64,000 bases of DNA from Halarsenatibacter silvermanii (GTDB lineage: Bacteria > Bacillota > Halanaerobiia > Halanaerobiales > Halarsenatibacteraceae): assembly GCF_900103135.1 (NCBI RefSeq), contig NZ_FNGO01000008.1, positions 50,470 through 114,469 on the forward strand. Reading direction: 5' to 3'. Every line of letters starts with the position of its first letter. Within the stretch, counting starts at the first letter, position 1. The notes below the pieces were generated by a model, which saw nothing but the letters and a program-made list of their open reading frames with translations, ran no database searches and was not told the DNA's origin. Made by a program: the position numbers and the translations under genes. This document shows positions 52,046 to 61,564 of this stretch, in pieces.

Positions 52046-52534
52046 GTGAGCAAAGATGGTATAATGGAACTGGAAATATTGGAGGATTTAATCAAATCCG
52101 AATATGAAGATTTCACCGTCGGTTTGACCAACGGATGTTTTGATATCATTCATGTGGGACATACGCGTTATTTGACCGGGGCTAAAAAACTTGCTGATAT
52201 TCTCGTGGTGGCTCTCAACAGCGATGAGTCAGTGGCCCGGCTGAAGGGTGCTGGAAGGCCGATCATACCTCTTGAGGAAAGAATGGAAATTATATCGACT
52301 CTGGAGCCAGTCGATTTTGTCACTTCTTTTCAGGAAGATACCTGCCGCCGAACTATCGAGCTGCTGCGTCCCGATATTTACATAAAAGGTGGAGATTATG
52401 ATCGCTCCAACCTGCCTGAATGGGAGACGGTGGAAAGGATAGGCGGGAAGGTAGAGTTATTACCGGTTACTGCCGGGAGATCTACCTCTCAAATAATAGA
52501 TAAAATAATTTCATCTCATCACACATCAAAATGA
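52046..52534 (+). CDS. rfaE2: D-glycero-beta-D-manno-heptose 1-phosphate adenylyltransferase (RfaE2/HldE C-domain)
   Basis: A 162-residue cytidylyltransferase-fold enzyme with TNGCFDIIHVGHTRYL (HxGH motif), ALNSDESVARLKG and the C-terminal TAGRSTSQIIDKI. It makes ADP-heptose from heptose-1-phosphate. It starts with GTG; an ATG at 52064 is possible. No gmhA, gmhB or hldD gene is in the window, so the rest of the pathway must be elsewhere. Confidence 0.9.
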   Translation: MSKDGIMELEILEDLIKSEYEDFTVGLTNGCFDIIHVGHTRYLTGAKKLADILVVALNSDESVARLKGAGRPIIPLEERMEIISTLEPVDFVTSFQEDTCRRTIELLRPDIYIKGGDYDRSNLPEWETVERIGGKVELLPVTAGRSTSQIIDKIISSHHTSK

Positions 52535-52543
52535 GGTGATTCA

Positions 52544-53167
52544 ATGGGAGAAACACAGGATATGGAGAAAACAGTCAAAAAAGCGCAGGAAGGTGACGTC
52601 AGGGCTATTGAGGAATTGATCGACGATAATATGGATATAGTCTATGCCAAGGCCCGCTATTTTTTCATCAAGGGTCTGGATAAGGATGATGTTATTCAGG
52701 AAGGAAGAGTGGGCCTTTACAAGGCCATAAGAGATTATAAGGAGGAAAGAGAAGCCTCTTTTCGCGGTTTTGCCCAGCTCTGCATCCACAGGCAGCTGGT
52801 TTCGGCTATAAAAAAGGCCAACCGTCAAAAACATATGCCCCTGAATAACTCGACCTCTCTGGATAAATCGATAGATAAAGGTGAAAATCAGCGGACCTAT
52901 AACGAGATCATTTCCGATGACGGGGATGATCTTGAGGAATTTTTTATTTACCGGGAGCTGATCGACCTGCTGATGGATGAGATCAAGGACAAGCTGACCG
53001 AGCTGGAGCATAATGCTTTCATAAAATATCTGGAGAATAAAAGTTACAGACAGATTTCCGAAGAGCTCGAGGTTAATTTGAAGTCGGTCGATAATGCTCT
53101 GCAGCGTGCTCGCAAAAAGATGGATGAGATCAAAGATGAGATAAATTTTCAGGGAGTAGTAGAGTAA
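52544..53167 (+). CDS. sigH: SigH-type (sigma-70 family) RNA polymerase sigma factor
   Basis: A 207-residue sigma factor. It lacks regions 1 and 3 and has region 2 (YAKARYFFIKGLDKDDVIQEGRVGLYKAIRDY, in part: GLDKDDVIQEGRVGLYKAI) and region 4 (YLENKSYRQISEELEVNLKSVDNALQRARKK, in part: SYRQISEELEVNLKSVDNAL). The closest pattern is SigH, used in stationary phase and early sporulation by Firmicutes. Whether this organism sporulates cannot be told from the window. Start follows gaggtgattca. Confidence 0.82.
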   Translation: MGETQDMEKTVKKAQEGDVRAIEELIDDNMDIVYAKARYFFIKGLDKDDVIQEGRVGLYKAIRDYKEEREASFRGFAQLCIHRQLVSAIKKANRQKHMPLNNSTSLDKSIDKGENQRTYNEIISDDGDDLEEFFIYRELIDLLMDEIKDKLTELEHNAFIKYLENKSYRQISEELEVNLKSVDNALQRARKKMDEIKDEINFQGVVE

Positions 53168-53168
53168 G

Positions 53169-53852
53169 TTGGGTTTCTGGCAGGAACTTTTTCCCGAACC
53201 GCCTCTCTGCATAAACTGCGGAGATACCTTTGTATTTTCTTCTCTCCCCAGGCTGTGCAATTCCTGCCTGTCCGAGATCGAGCTGCGGGAGGAGCCCTTT
53301 GTCAGAGAGATTGAGGGCTCCGACAGTTTTTTTACCCTGATAAATTCTCCTCTCGTTTACAGAGGTGCTGTTCGCAGCCTTCTGCGCAGCCTCAAATACG
53401 ATAATTCGCCCGAAGCTGCCCTGCCGCTTGCTGAGATAATGGTCGGCAGCAGCATGCTGGCCAAACTCTTAGCCGGGAGTTCAGCGCTGGTTGTTCCTGT
53501 ACCGCTTGCCAGTTCCCGTCTGAAAAGCCGGGGTTACAACCAGGCCGCGCTTCTTGCCGGCATTATTGCCAGCAAATTCTCGCTGGAGCTCGACAGAAAT
53601 ATCCTCAAAAGACCCCGGGAGACCCCTCCGCTTTATGAGCTTTCATCTCTGGAAAGAAAAAACGTTCTTTCCGGCGCATTTTCCGTTGATAACTCTCTCA
53701 GCTGGAAGCTGGCTGGACGTGAGGTGCTGCTGGTCGACGATATAATCACCACCGGCAGTACACTCAGGGAAGCAGGTTCGCTGCTGGCCCAAAAAGGAGC
53801 CGGGAATCTGCTCGCACTCACCGCTGCTGCCGTGGGGAAGCAGGATTACTGA
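53169..53852 (+). CDS. comFC: ComFC family phosphoribosyltransferase-like protein
   Basis: A 227-residue protein with an N-terminal zinc ribbon (CINCGDTF ... LCNSCLSEI, residues ~14-40) and a C-terminal type I phosphoribosyltransferase fold with SRGYNQAALLA-type KSRGYNQA (~118) and VLLVDDIITTGSTL (~188-201), the PRPP loop. ComFC is needed for DNA uptake in competent bacteria. It starts with TTG, one base after the sigma gene's stop. It is a lone com gene here. Confidence 0.88.
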   Translation: MGFWQELFPEPPLCINCGDTFVFSSLPRLCNSCLSEIELREEPFVREIEGSDSFFTLINSPLVYRGAVRSLLRSLKYDNSPEAALPLAEIMVGSSMLAKLLAGSSALVVPVPLASSRLKSRGYNQAALLAGIIASKFSLELDRNILKRPRETPPLYELSSLERKNVLSGAFSVDNSLSWKLAGREVLLVDDIITTGSTLREAGSLLAQKGAGNLLALTAAAVGKQDY

Positions 53853-53937
53853 TTTTTTTCTAGAACTTCTTATATAAGTGTAACAGGTGCGCTGAATTTA
53901 TTTATTTTTAAGGCATTGAAAAGGGGGAATTTTAGCC

Positions 53938-54558
53938 ATGAAAGTTATGATTTATGGCAAGAATATCGATGTAACGCCGTCGCTGAAAGAGTATGCCGAG
54001 GAGAAAGTGGGCAAGCTGGAAAAGTTTTTCGATAAGGACCCCATGGAGGCTCAGGTCACCCTGGAAGTGGACAAGGAAAGACATATAGTAGAAATAACAG
54101 CTCATGTCGGCGGCCTGATTCTGCGGGGCGAAGAAGAGACCGGCGATATGTATGCTTCAATAGATGGCGTTATGGATAAGCTGGAAAGACAGGTGCATAA
54201 GTACAAAACCAAAATCAACCGACGTCTGCGGGAAAAACGCCAGCAGGAACAAGAGGAGTACCGGCAAAAACGCACCCAGCAGCTCATGGAAGATGAAAAG
54301 GAGCTGATGCCGGAAGAGGTAAAAACCGCGGCTGAAGACGAAGAAGAGGATGGGTTTGATCCGGAAATAGTCAGAACCAAAAGTTTTCCGGTGAAGCCCA
54401 TGCATGTTAAGGAAGCAGCAATGCAGATGGATCTTCTCGATCACGATTTCTTTGTCTTCACCAATGCTGATACAGACGAGGTCAACGTAGTTTATCGTCG
54501 CAACGATGGCAACTACGGCCTTATAGAACCGATTTACAACAACAATAATACGAGATAA
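53938..54558 (+). CDS. hpf: Ribosome hibernation promoting factor, long form (HPF/YvyD)
   Basis: A 206-residue protein: an N-terminal S30AE domain (MKVMIYGKNIDVTPSLKEYAEEKVGKLEKFF, in part: GKNIDVTPSLKEYAEEKVGK), a Lys/Gln/Glu-rich linker, and a C-terminal dimerisation domain (VRTKSFPVKPMHVKEAAMQMDLLDHDFFVF, in part: KSFPVKPMHVKEAAMQM). Long HPF joins 70S ribosomes into inactive 100S dimers. hpf next to secA and prfB is a widespread Firmicute arrangement. A terminator follows. Confidence 0.95.
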   Translation: MKVMIYGKNIDVTPSLKEYAEEKVGKLEKFFDKDPMEAQVTLEVDKERHIVEITAHVGGLILRGEEETGDMYASIDGVMDKLERQVHKYKTKINRRLREKRQQEQEEYRQKRTQQLMEDEKELMPEEVKTAAEDEEEDGFDPEIVRTKSFPVKPMHVKEAAMQMDLLDHDFFVFTNADTDEVNVVYRRNDGNYGLIEPIYNNNNTR

Positions 54559-54593
54559 ATATCATTCAAGAGTATAGCATTTATTTCATCACT

Positions 54594-54637
54594 CCGGCCG
54601 CCGGATTGAGATATGGCGGCCGGATTGAGTTTGTTTT
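54594..54637 (+). terminator. Rho-independent terminator after hpf
   Basis: A 9-bp perfect GC-rich stem, ccggccgcc (54594-54602) and ggcggccgg (54615-54623), with a 12-nt loop, followed after a short spacer by tttgtttt. Confidence 0.8.
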
Positions 54638-54653
54638 ACATAAGTGCTATAAT
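54625..54653 (+). promoter_or_regulatory. Sigma-A-type promoter for secA
   Basis: TTGAGT (54625-54630), a 17-bp spacer, and a perfect TATAAT (54648-54653), overlapping the tail of the hpf terminator. Confidence 0.75.
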
Positions 54654-54733
54654 AACATAAATGGACAGATAGATTTAACTAAAATTATCGGTTCTGCCGC
54701 TTAGAGCAGATTTTAATTAGGGTGATTTCACTT

Positions 54734-57352
54734 ATGTTGAGCAGTATTTTCAAAAAGTTGTTCAAAAGTTATAATGAAAAACAGCTTGAGAGAATCAAGC
54801 CGATAGTTGAAAATATCAACGATCTCGAACCGGATATGCAGGAGCTTTCCGACGACGAGCTGCGGGCAAAAACCGAGGAGTTTAAGCAGAGATACCAGGA
54901 AGGTGAAGATCTAGATGACCTGCTGCCTGAGGCTTTTGCAGTGGTGAGGGAGGCCTCTCAACGTTCTACTGATGAGGGTTTCCGCCATTATGACGTACAG
55001 CTTATGGGCGGAATAGTTCTGCACGAAGGCAAGATAGCTGAGATGAAAACCGGAGAAGGAAAAACTCTGGCAGCTACCCTGCCGGCTTATCTCAACGCGC
55101 TGGCCGGCTCTCAGGTTCACGTGGTAACTGTAAATGATTATCTGGCCCGGCGTGACAGCGAATGGATGGGACAGATATACCGGTTTCTGGGGCTTTCTGT
55201 GGGCTGCATCCAGAACGGCATGCCCCCGAAGGAGCGCAAAGAACAGTACGAATGCGATATAGTCTACGGCACCAACAATGAGTTCGGCTTTGATTATCTC
55301 AGGGATAATATGGCCTACAGCAGCGATGATCTCGTCCAGCCCGGCCATGAATTCGCCATTCTGGATGAGGTCGACAGTATTTTGATCGACGAGGCCAGGA
55401 CTCCCCTGATAATCTCGGGTCCGGCGGACGATACCACCGAGGATTATCGCAAGTTCAACCGGGTAATCCCCAGTCTGGAAGAGGGGCGCGATTATGAAGT
55501 CGATGAGAAGAACAAGAATGTAACCCTGACCGAAGAAGGGGTGGTCCGGGCTGAAAATCTACTCAATATTGAAAACCTCTACGATAATTCCAATTTCAAG
55601 TTGAATCACCGTCTCAATCAGGCTCTGCGGGCCCATACCCTTATGAAAAAGGACAGGGATTATATCGTCAAGGATGGGGAAGTCAAGATAGTCGATGAGT
55701 TTACCGGCAGAGTTATGGAGGGCCGAAGATTCAGCGAGGGTCTGCATCAGGCTATAGAGGCAAAAGAAGGCGTAGAAGTCAGAAAAGAAACGCAGACCTA
55801 TGCCAAGATAACACTGCAGAATTTCTTCCGAAAATACAACAAACTGTCCGGGATGACGGGTACTGCTAAAACTGAAGAGGACGAATTCATAGATATTTAT
55901 GACATGGAAGTAGTCGTTATTCCCACCAACGAGCCCCTTATCAGGGATGCCATGCCGGATAGGATTTTCCGCACCGAAGATCAGAAATTTAAGGCTGTAG
56001 CTGAAGAGATCGAAGAGCTTTATGAAAAAGGACAGCCTGTGCTCGTGGGAACTGTGGATGTCGATAAATCCGAGGACCTGAGCCGGCGGCTGAAAAAGAG
56101 GGGAGTCCCTCATAACGTGCTCAACGCGAAAAACCACGAGCGGGAAGCTGAAATCATCAAAGATGCCGGCAAGAAGAAGAATGTAACAATAGCCACCAAT
56201 ATGGCCGGCCGTGGAACTGATATAGTTCTGGGAGAGGGAGTCACAGATCTGGGGGGGCTGCATGTAATAGGAACCGAGCGCCATGAGAGCCGCAGGATAG
56301 ATAATCAGCTCAGGGGGCGTTCGGGACGTCAGGGAGACCCCGGTTCATCCCAGTTCTTTATCTCTCTTGAGGATGACCTTCTGAGGTTATTCGGTTCAGA
56401 TAATATATCAGGGATACTCGACAAATTGGGCCTGGAGGAAGGCGAAGCTATCGAGCATAAGATGCTGGATTCCGCTATAGAAAGAGCTCAGAAAAAAGTC
56501 GAGGAAAGACACTTCGAAGCCAGAAAAGCTGTTTTGAAGTACGATGATGTGCTCAACAAACAGCGAAAAGTTATTTACGATCAGCGCCAGCAAATTTTAA
56601 CGACCGATGAAATCGAGGAAAAACTACAGCGCATGTTGACCAGAGTAATCGATGATATAATCGACCAGTATCTTTCTGAAGATCTTCATCCCTCCGACTG
56701 GAACGTGGAGGGGCTTCTCACAAAACTCAAGTTTTTCCGCCTTGAGCGCGACTGGGATGAGGAGACAGTCATAGAAAGAGGCAGTGAAGCCGTGCGAGAG
56801 GAACTGCATGAGGAGATGGATCAGCTTCTGGAGAACAAAAAGGAAGAGCTGGGCGAGGAAAATTTTGTCGAGCTGGCCCGACAGCTGGCACTTAGGATAA
56901 TCGATCGAAAGTGGATGTCTCATCTCGATAATATGCAGGAACTCCGTCAGGGTATCGGCTTAAGAGCTTACGGCCAGAAGGACCCGCTGACTGAATTTAA
57001 ATTCGAATCCTATGAGCTCTTTGAAAACATGAACAGTTCGATAAGAGAGGATATAATCAGCTCGCTGCTGCGCGTGGAAGTCAGGGATAAAAAACAGGCT
57101 GACAGAGAATCAAAATCCGCTCAGGATCGAGAGGATCTGGAATACGAAAAGAAAGATGTCATAGCCAGAAAGAACCGCCAGCAGCAGCAAAAATCGAAAG
57201 CTGCCGCCAGTTCGGGGACCTCATCGGGCAAGGACAGCAGCAAATCCGAAGACAGCGGTGTAGAAACCGTGGTCAAACCGGACGAGCCCGGTCGAAATGA
57301 TCCCTGCCACTGCGGCAGCGGCAAGAAATATAAAAAATGCTGTGGGAGGTAA
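54734..57352 (+). CDS. secA: Preprotein translocase ATPase SecA
   Basis: An 872-residue motor ATPase of the Sec pathway. Nucleotide-binding motifs are clear: [20 protein letters not shown] (Walker A, ~100-119), [20 protein letters not shown] (Walker B, ~210-229) and [14 protein letters not shown] (~490). The C-terminus has the zinc-binding [13 protein letters not shown]ecB/lipid-binding tail. ATG 54734 is preferred to a GTG at 54722 because of the spacing from agggtgat. It shares a transcript with prfB, whose start lies 7 bp after the secA stop. Confidence 0.96.
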   Translation: MLSSIFKKLFKSYNEKQLERIKPIVENINDLEPDMQELSDDELRAKTEEFKQRYQEGEDLDDLLPEAFAVVREASQRSTDEGFRHYDVQLMGGIVLHEGKIAEMKTGEGKTLAATLPAYLNALAGSQVHVVTVNDYLARRDSEWMGQIYRFLGLSVGCIQNGMPPKERKEQYECDIVYGTNNEFGFDYLRDNMAYSSDDLVQPGHEFAILDEVDSILIDEARTPLIISGPADDTTEDYRKFNRVIPSLEEGRDYEVDEKNKNVTLTEEGVVRAENLLNIENLYDNSNFKLNHRLNQALRAHTLMKKDRDYIVKDGEVKIVDEFTGRVMEGRRFSEGLHQAIEAKEGVEVRKETQTYAKITLQNFFRKYNKLSGMTGTAKTEEDEFIDIYDMEVVVIPTNEPLIRDAMPDRIFRTEDQKFKAVAEEIEELYEKGQPVLVGTVDVDKSEDLSRRLKKRGVPHNVLNAKNHEREAEIIKDAGKKKNVTIATNMAGRGTDIVLGEGVTDLGGLHVIGTERHESRRIDNQLRGRSGRQGDPGSSQFFISLEDDLLRLFGSDNISGILDKLGLEEGEAIEHKMLDSAIERAQKKVEERHFEARKAVLKYDDVLNKQRKVIYDQRQQILTTDEIEEKLQRMLTRVIDDIIDQYLSEDLHPSDWNVEGLLTKLKFFRLERDWDEETVIERGSEAVREELHEEMDQLLENKKEELGEENFVELARQLALRIIDRKWMSHLDNMQELRQGIGLRAYGQKDPLTEFKFESYELFENMNSSIREDIISSLLRVEVRDKKQADRESKSAQDREDLEYEKKDVIARKNRQQQQKSKAAASSGTSSGKDSSKSEDSGVETVVKPDEPGRNDPCHCGSGKKYKKCCGR

Positions 57353-57358
57353 TCAATA

Positions 57359-58466
57359 TTGGACGTGAATGAAAAGTACGAAGAGGTCAAACATAAATTT
57401 GACGATTTGAGGGATTTATTTTGACCGGGCTCAATTAGAAGCTAAAAAAGAGGAATTGGAAGAGGAGATGAATCAGCCTGGCTTCTGGGATAATAACGAT
57501 AAGGCCAGCGATAAAGCCAAAAAACTGGACACCATTAAATCGCGCATCAATTTGATCGAAGAGCTGGAAGAAAATCTCGAGGAGAGCCAGGTTCTGCTGG
57601 AGCTGCTTGAAGAGGGCGAGGACTCTGTCAGAGGCGAACTCGAGGAAAAGCTGGCACATTTTGATGAATTGTTGAGCGAGGTCAGGCTTAAGCTCCATTT
57701 TAACGGTGAATACGATAATCACAATGCGATATTCTCCATTCATCCGGGAGCAGGGGGCACAGAATCCCAGGATTGGGCTGAAATGCTCCTGCGCATGTAC
57801 GAGCGCTGGTTTGAAAAGATGGGATTTTCCACCCAGACTTTCGATCTTCTCAAAGGGGATGAGGCTGGCATCAAAAGAGTTACCATTCTGGTTGAAGGCG
57901 AATATGCTTACGGGTATCTGAAAGGAGAGAGTGGTGTTCATCGTCTGGTTCGTATATCTCCTTTCGACTCCTCCGGAAGAAGACATACCTCCTTCGCCTC
58001 GGTGGATGTGCTGCCGGAGATGGATGATGAGCCCGAGATTGATATAGATGAAGGCGATCTGAATATAGAGACCTATCGGGCCAGTGGAGCCGGCGGCCAG
58101 CATGTCAACAGGACCGAATCGGCCGTCAGAATCACCCATGAGCCGACAGGAATTGTGGTTCAATGTCAGAATGAGCGCTCTCAGCACAAGAATAAAGCGA
58201 TGGCCATGAAAATACTGAAGACGAGACTGATGGAATTAAAACGCCAGCAGCAGGCCGACAAGATAGACGAACTCCGCGGCGAACACAAGAAAATAGCCTG
58301 GGGCAGTCAGATTCGGTCCTATGTATTTCATCCCTATAACAAGATAAAAGACCACCGAACCGATCTGGAGATAGGTGATGTGGAAAAAGTTATGGATGGG
58401 GAGCTGAATGAATTAATTGAGGCCTATTTGCATCATGACAACAAGAGGAAGAATGATGATGAATAG
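57359..58466 (+). CDS. prfB: Peptide chain release factor 2 (programmed +1 frameshift)
   Basis: The coding sequence is 57359-57421 joined to 57423-58466. Translation starts at TTG (57359) after gggaggt, runs 21 codons to an in-frame TGA at 57422, then shifts +1 and continues with DRAQLEAKKEELEEEM. The protein (about 368 residues) has the peptidyl-hydrolysis motif SGAGGQHVNRTESAVR and the stop-recognition SPF motif in VRISPFDSSGRRH. RF2 reads UGA, so the shift provides autoregulation as in most bacteria. The two-piece frame is not a pseudogene. Confidence 0.95.
57407..57425 (+). promoter_or_regulatory. prfB programmed frameshift site
   Basis: ttgagggatttattttgac: an AGGG Shine-Dalgarno-like stimulator, then TTA TTT at the P site and in-frame UGA followed by C (57422-57425). 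The slip codon is TTT (E. coli has CTT), and the stop context TGAC is the usual weak one. Confidence 0.85.
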
Positions 58467-60450
58467 AAAAATTGCCCTGCTGGCAGCCCTTTCCATCCTG
58501 CTGTCCCTGATTCCGCTGGCACAGAGATATCAGCTGGAAAGCTCTCATCGAGATGTAGAGGTTATGATCGATGGAGGCGAAGTCCAGGAGATCATAGAAT
58601 TTGATGATGAAATTTCCTGGGACAGCCTGCAGGAAGCCGGCGCTACCGCAGCTGTCCATCCGGTTTATTCACTGGGTAACCTGATGGAACTGGGTAAAAT
58701 CAGTTATCGATCAGCGGCTTCACTGCCTGACCAGGAAAAGAGCATCCAGGAATCTTTTGCTGCCTCCGCTGGGGAAACTGCTGACCGGGGGGCAGTTTTC
58801 TATTTTCCCGAAGAAATTGAAAATTTAATCAACCCGCAGGTGCTCTCTGCCTGGAAGGATCTCTATGGGGTTCAGACCTTCGCCTGGCAGGGGGGTAGAG
58901 CAGTTCATTTTCCTGTCTGGAACGAAGATCTGGAATATCTGGTGCCCGGCTATGAATCCCGCCTTTATGATGAACTCGGGGAAACTGATATGCGGCTGAC
59001 AGCCCGGCACAGATATCAGCCGGATTCCGAGCTCGATTATCTGCTGCTGCAGGAGATTTCGGAGCTGGACTTTGAAAATATCGTTTTCAGCGGCGAGAGG
59101 GTTGTCGGATATCCGCAGGAGACAGACCGCACTGCTGAAGCACTGATAGAGGGTGGTCTGAACTATAAATTCATAGAACCATTTCTGGCCGGCAGAGATG
59201 GAGCTCGACAGCTGGCGGCAGCCATGCCGGAGAACGTGATCAGAACCCATATCATGGACAGAGATGAAATGAAACAGACTCCTATCGATACTACTGTCGA
59301 TCGTTATCTGCGATCTGTCAGGGAGAGAAATGTGCGCTCTCTTTATATCAGAGGCATCCCTCCCTCGGCAGGATTTGCCGGTCGGGGTGGTGAACAGGAG
59401 CTGCTGACGGAGACGATAACTTCTGATCTGCAGTCGGCCGATTTTGTGCCTGGTTTCGCTGAACCGCTCTCCGGGGAAGGATTCCCTTCCTTTCATCTCC
59501 TGCTGACAAAATTAACGCTGGTCATAACTGCCGGTTTTGTTTTGATATCCGGCTGGCTGCCCCCGGAAAGGGATTATCTGCGCGGGAAAATTTTCGGCCT
59601 AATTCCGGCTGTATGTATACTGACAGCTGCTCTGGCTGCCGGTTTTATTTCCTGGCTGCTTCCCGGTCTCCTGCTTCGTCAGTTTACAGCTTTTTTGGCT
59701 GCTCTGATTTTTCCCTCGCTGGCAGGTTTGCTGCTTGTCGATATCGTCAGGGGGAATATCGGGTTTATCTCCGGCCTGCTGCCGGCTTTAGCCATCACCA
59801 AATCAGGAGGGCTGCTGATCGCTTCAGTCCTGGCCGGGACCGGTTTTTACAATCAGATTCATCTATTTCGCGGTGTAAAAATCTCTTTCCTGATGCCGCT
59901 GGTGATTATATTTCTTTATTTTTATACCGGCAGCTCCTCCCGGAAGGCAAAGACAGAAATACTGCAGGAACTGTTCGGCAGAGCTAAAAAATTTATATTA
60001 ACCCCCATAACCTGGGGCCATATTCTGCTGGGCGGCCTGACAGCTGTGGTGCTGCTGGTTTATATCGGTAGAACCGGCAATCTTCCCTATGTGCCTGTGC
60101 CGGCCTGGGAACTGGCCATAAGGGATGCTCTGGAGAGCTTTCTGGGATTGAGACCGAGGTTCAAAGAATTTTTAATAGGCCATCCTTTCCTTTTCCTGCT
60201 GCCTTTTCTGGCTGCCGGAAAAGCTCCCGATTACTTCAAGCTGCCGGCTGTGCTTCTGGCGGCTATCGGGCAGATAACAATTGTCAACAGTTTTTCGCAT
60301 CTGCACACCCCTCTCATGGTAACTATCCAGAGGACAGCTTTCGGTTATCTGCTGTCTCTGCCGCTGGCACTGCTGCTTTTGGTAGCCTATTTTGCATATA
60401 CAAAGTCCCGGGCGAATTTATCGCAGTGGATGTCGGTTGATCATGATTGA
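58456..60450 (+). CDS. DUF5693 family polytopic membrane protein
   Basis: About 664 residues. An N-terminal signal anchor (~5-20) is followed by a ~330-residue extracytoplasmic part (NAD- or metal-site motifs not recognised) and then about eight to ten membrane segments from residue ~355 to the end. This layout and the position directly before csaB match DUF5693 proteins, whose function is unknown. It overlaps the prfB stop. A role in cell-wall polymer export or modification is suggested only by the neighbours. One of three ATG codons at 58453-58461 is the start. Confidence 0.72.
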   Translation: MMNRKIALLAALSILLSLIPLAQRYQLESSHRDVEVMIDGGEVQEIIEFDDEISWDSLQEAGATAAVHPVYSLGNLMELGKISYRSAASLPDQEKSIQESFAASAGETADRGAVFYFPEEIENLINPQVLSAWKDLYGVQTFAWQGGRAVHFPVWNEDLEYLVPGYESRLYDELGETDMRLTARHRYQPDSELDYLLLQEISELDFENIVFSGERVVGYPQETDRTAEALIEGGLNYKFIEPFLAGRDGARQLAAAMPENVIRTHIMDRDEMKQTPIDTTVDRYLRSVRERNVRSLYIRGIPPSAGFAGRGGEQELLTETITSDLQSADFVPGFAEPLSGEGFPSFHLLLTKLTLVITAGFVLISGWLPPERDYLRGKIFGLIPAVCILTAALAAGFISWLLPGLLLRQFTAFLAALIFPSLAGLLLVDIVRGNIGFISGLLPALAITKSGGLLIASVLAGTGFYNQIHLFRGVKISFLMPLVIIFLYFYTGSSSRKAKTEILQELFGRAKKFILTPITWGHILLGGLTAVVLLVYIGRTGNLPYVPVPAWELAIRDALESFLGLRPRFKEFLIGHPFLFLLPFLAAGKAPDYFKLPAVLLAAIGQITIVNSFSHLHTPLMVTIQRTAFGYLLSLPLALLLLVAYFAYTKSRANLSQWMSVDHD

Positions 60451-61561
60451 AGTAGTGCTGAGCGGATATTACGGTTTTGACAACATGGGAGATGAGGCCA
60501 TACTTTACAGCCTGATAACCGGTTTAAAAGATGCGGAAGAACCCTGCCGCATTACTGTTCTCTCCGCCTCGCCCCAGAAAACTGCGAATAGATACGGTGT
60601 TGAAGCTGTATCCCGGATGTCCCCGGGGAATGTGTTATCCGCCCTGCGCCGGAGCGATATTTTCATCAGCGGGGGAGGCAGTCTCATACAGGATGCCACC
60701 AGTCTGCGTTCGCCGCTTTATTATTTGGGCCTTCTGGCGTTTTCCCGATTTTTTTCGAGCTGCACCGCCTTTGCCTTCCAGGGGGTAGGCCCTCTGAATA
60801 CAGCACCTGTGAGAATGATGACGGCCAGAGCTGTCAAAAAAGCTGATATCGTTTCCGTAAGAGATGAAGACTCCCGACATCTGTTGACCTCACTGGGACT
60901 GGAGAAGGAAAGCATCAGGGTAGTTCCCGATCCCGTTTTTTCGCTCTTTTCCGGGGATAGGCTGGAGGAAGTTGATGCCGGCGGCGAAAACTCCCCCCGG
61001 CAGCTCGGTGTGGCGGTAAGGCCCTGGCAGGACGACAGCTATCTCAGCCCATTGACGGAGGGCATAAGTGAATTTTCCCGTGACATCGATGAGCTGGAAA
61101 TTACCCTCCTGCCCCTGCACAGGGGCAGGGATGAGAAGGCGGCCGAAAAGGTGGCCGAGGGTTTGCGGCAGAGAGAAGGGTTAAATGAAAATATTATATC
61201 GGTAAACCTCAAGACTCCTCCCGAACATCCCGCAAAAATATCCGATAAATTTTCCGGGCTGGATATGCTTTTGGGGGTGCGCCTTCATTCCCTGATCTTT
61301 GCCACCCTGCTGGGCATACCCTGTGCCGGCATCGAGTATGATCCCAAAATTTCTGCTTTTTTGAACCAGATAGATCTCGAACCGATAGGTACCACCTCCG
61401 ATCTCAGCTCCCGGGACGTCGAGCTGGGCCTGCGCAGCACGCTTAAACGCAGCGAGATCATATCCGAAAAACAGCAGGATTATGGCCGGGAACAAAAAGA
61501 GAAGATAGCCTGCCATCTCGAGGAAATTTTGAGCTCTGTTGAGAAGGGGAAGGCTGATTAA
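60443..61561 (+). CDS. csaB: Polysaccharide pyruvyl transferase CsaB
   Basis: A 372-residue enzyme with the family start LSGYYGFDNMGDEAILYSLI (in part: GYYGFDNMGDEA), FISGGGSLIQDATSLRSPLYY (in part: SGGGSLIQDATS) and VRLHSLIFATLLGIP. CsaB adds pyruvate to a cell-wall polymer, which then binds SLH domains of S-layer or, in diderm Firmicutes, of OmpM-type outer-membrane tethers. ATG 60443 overlaps the DUF5693 stop; the longer open frame is not needed. The tagA-type gene follows 3 bp after. Confidence 0.9.
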   Translation: MIEVVLSGYYGFDNMGDEAILYSLITGLKDAEEPCRITVLSASPQKTANRYGVEAVSRMSPGNVLSALRRSDIFISGGGSLIQDATSLRSPLYYLGLLAFSRFFSSCTAFAFQGVGPLNTAPVRMMTARAVKKADIVSVRDEDSRHLLTSLGLEKESIRVVPDPVFSLFSGDRLEEVDAGGENSPRQLGVAVRPWQDDSYLSPLTEGISEFSRDIDELEITLLPLHRGRDEKAAEKVAEGLRQREGLNENIISVNLKTPPEHPAKISDKFSGLDMLLGVRLHSLIFATLLGIPCAGIEYDPKISAFLNQIDLEPIGTTSDLSSRDVELGLRSTLKRSEIISEKQQDYGREQKEKIACHLEEILSSVEKGKAD

Positions 61562-61564
61562 GAT

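Noticed and set aside
52541..53260. Minus-strand open frame of 239 codons
   Set aside because: It is wholly antisense to the SigH-type gene and the start of comFC, with no recognisable protein features.
57359..57455. prfB as a broken gene because of an in-frame TGA
   Set aside because: The position, slip codon, SD-like element and continued +1 frame are those of the programmed frameshift found in most bacterial prfB genes.
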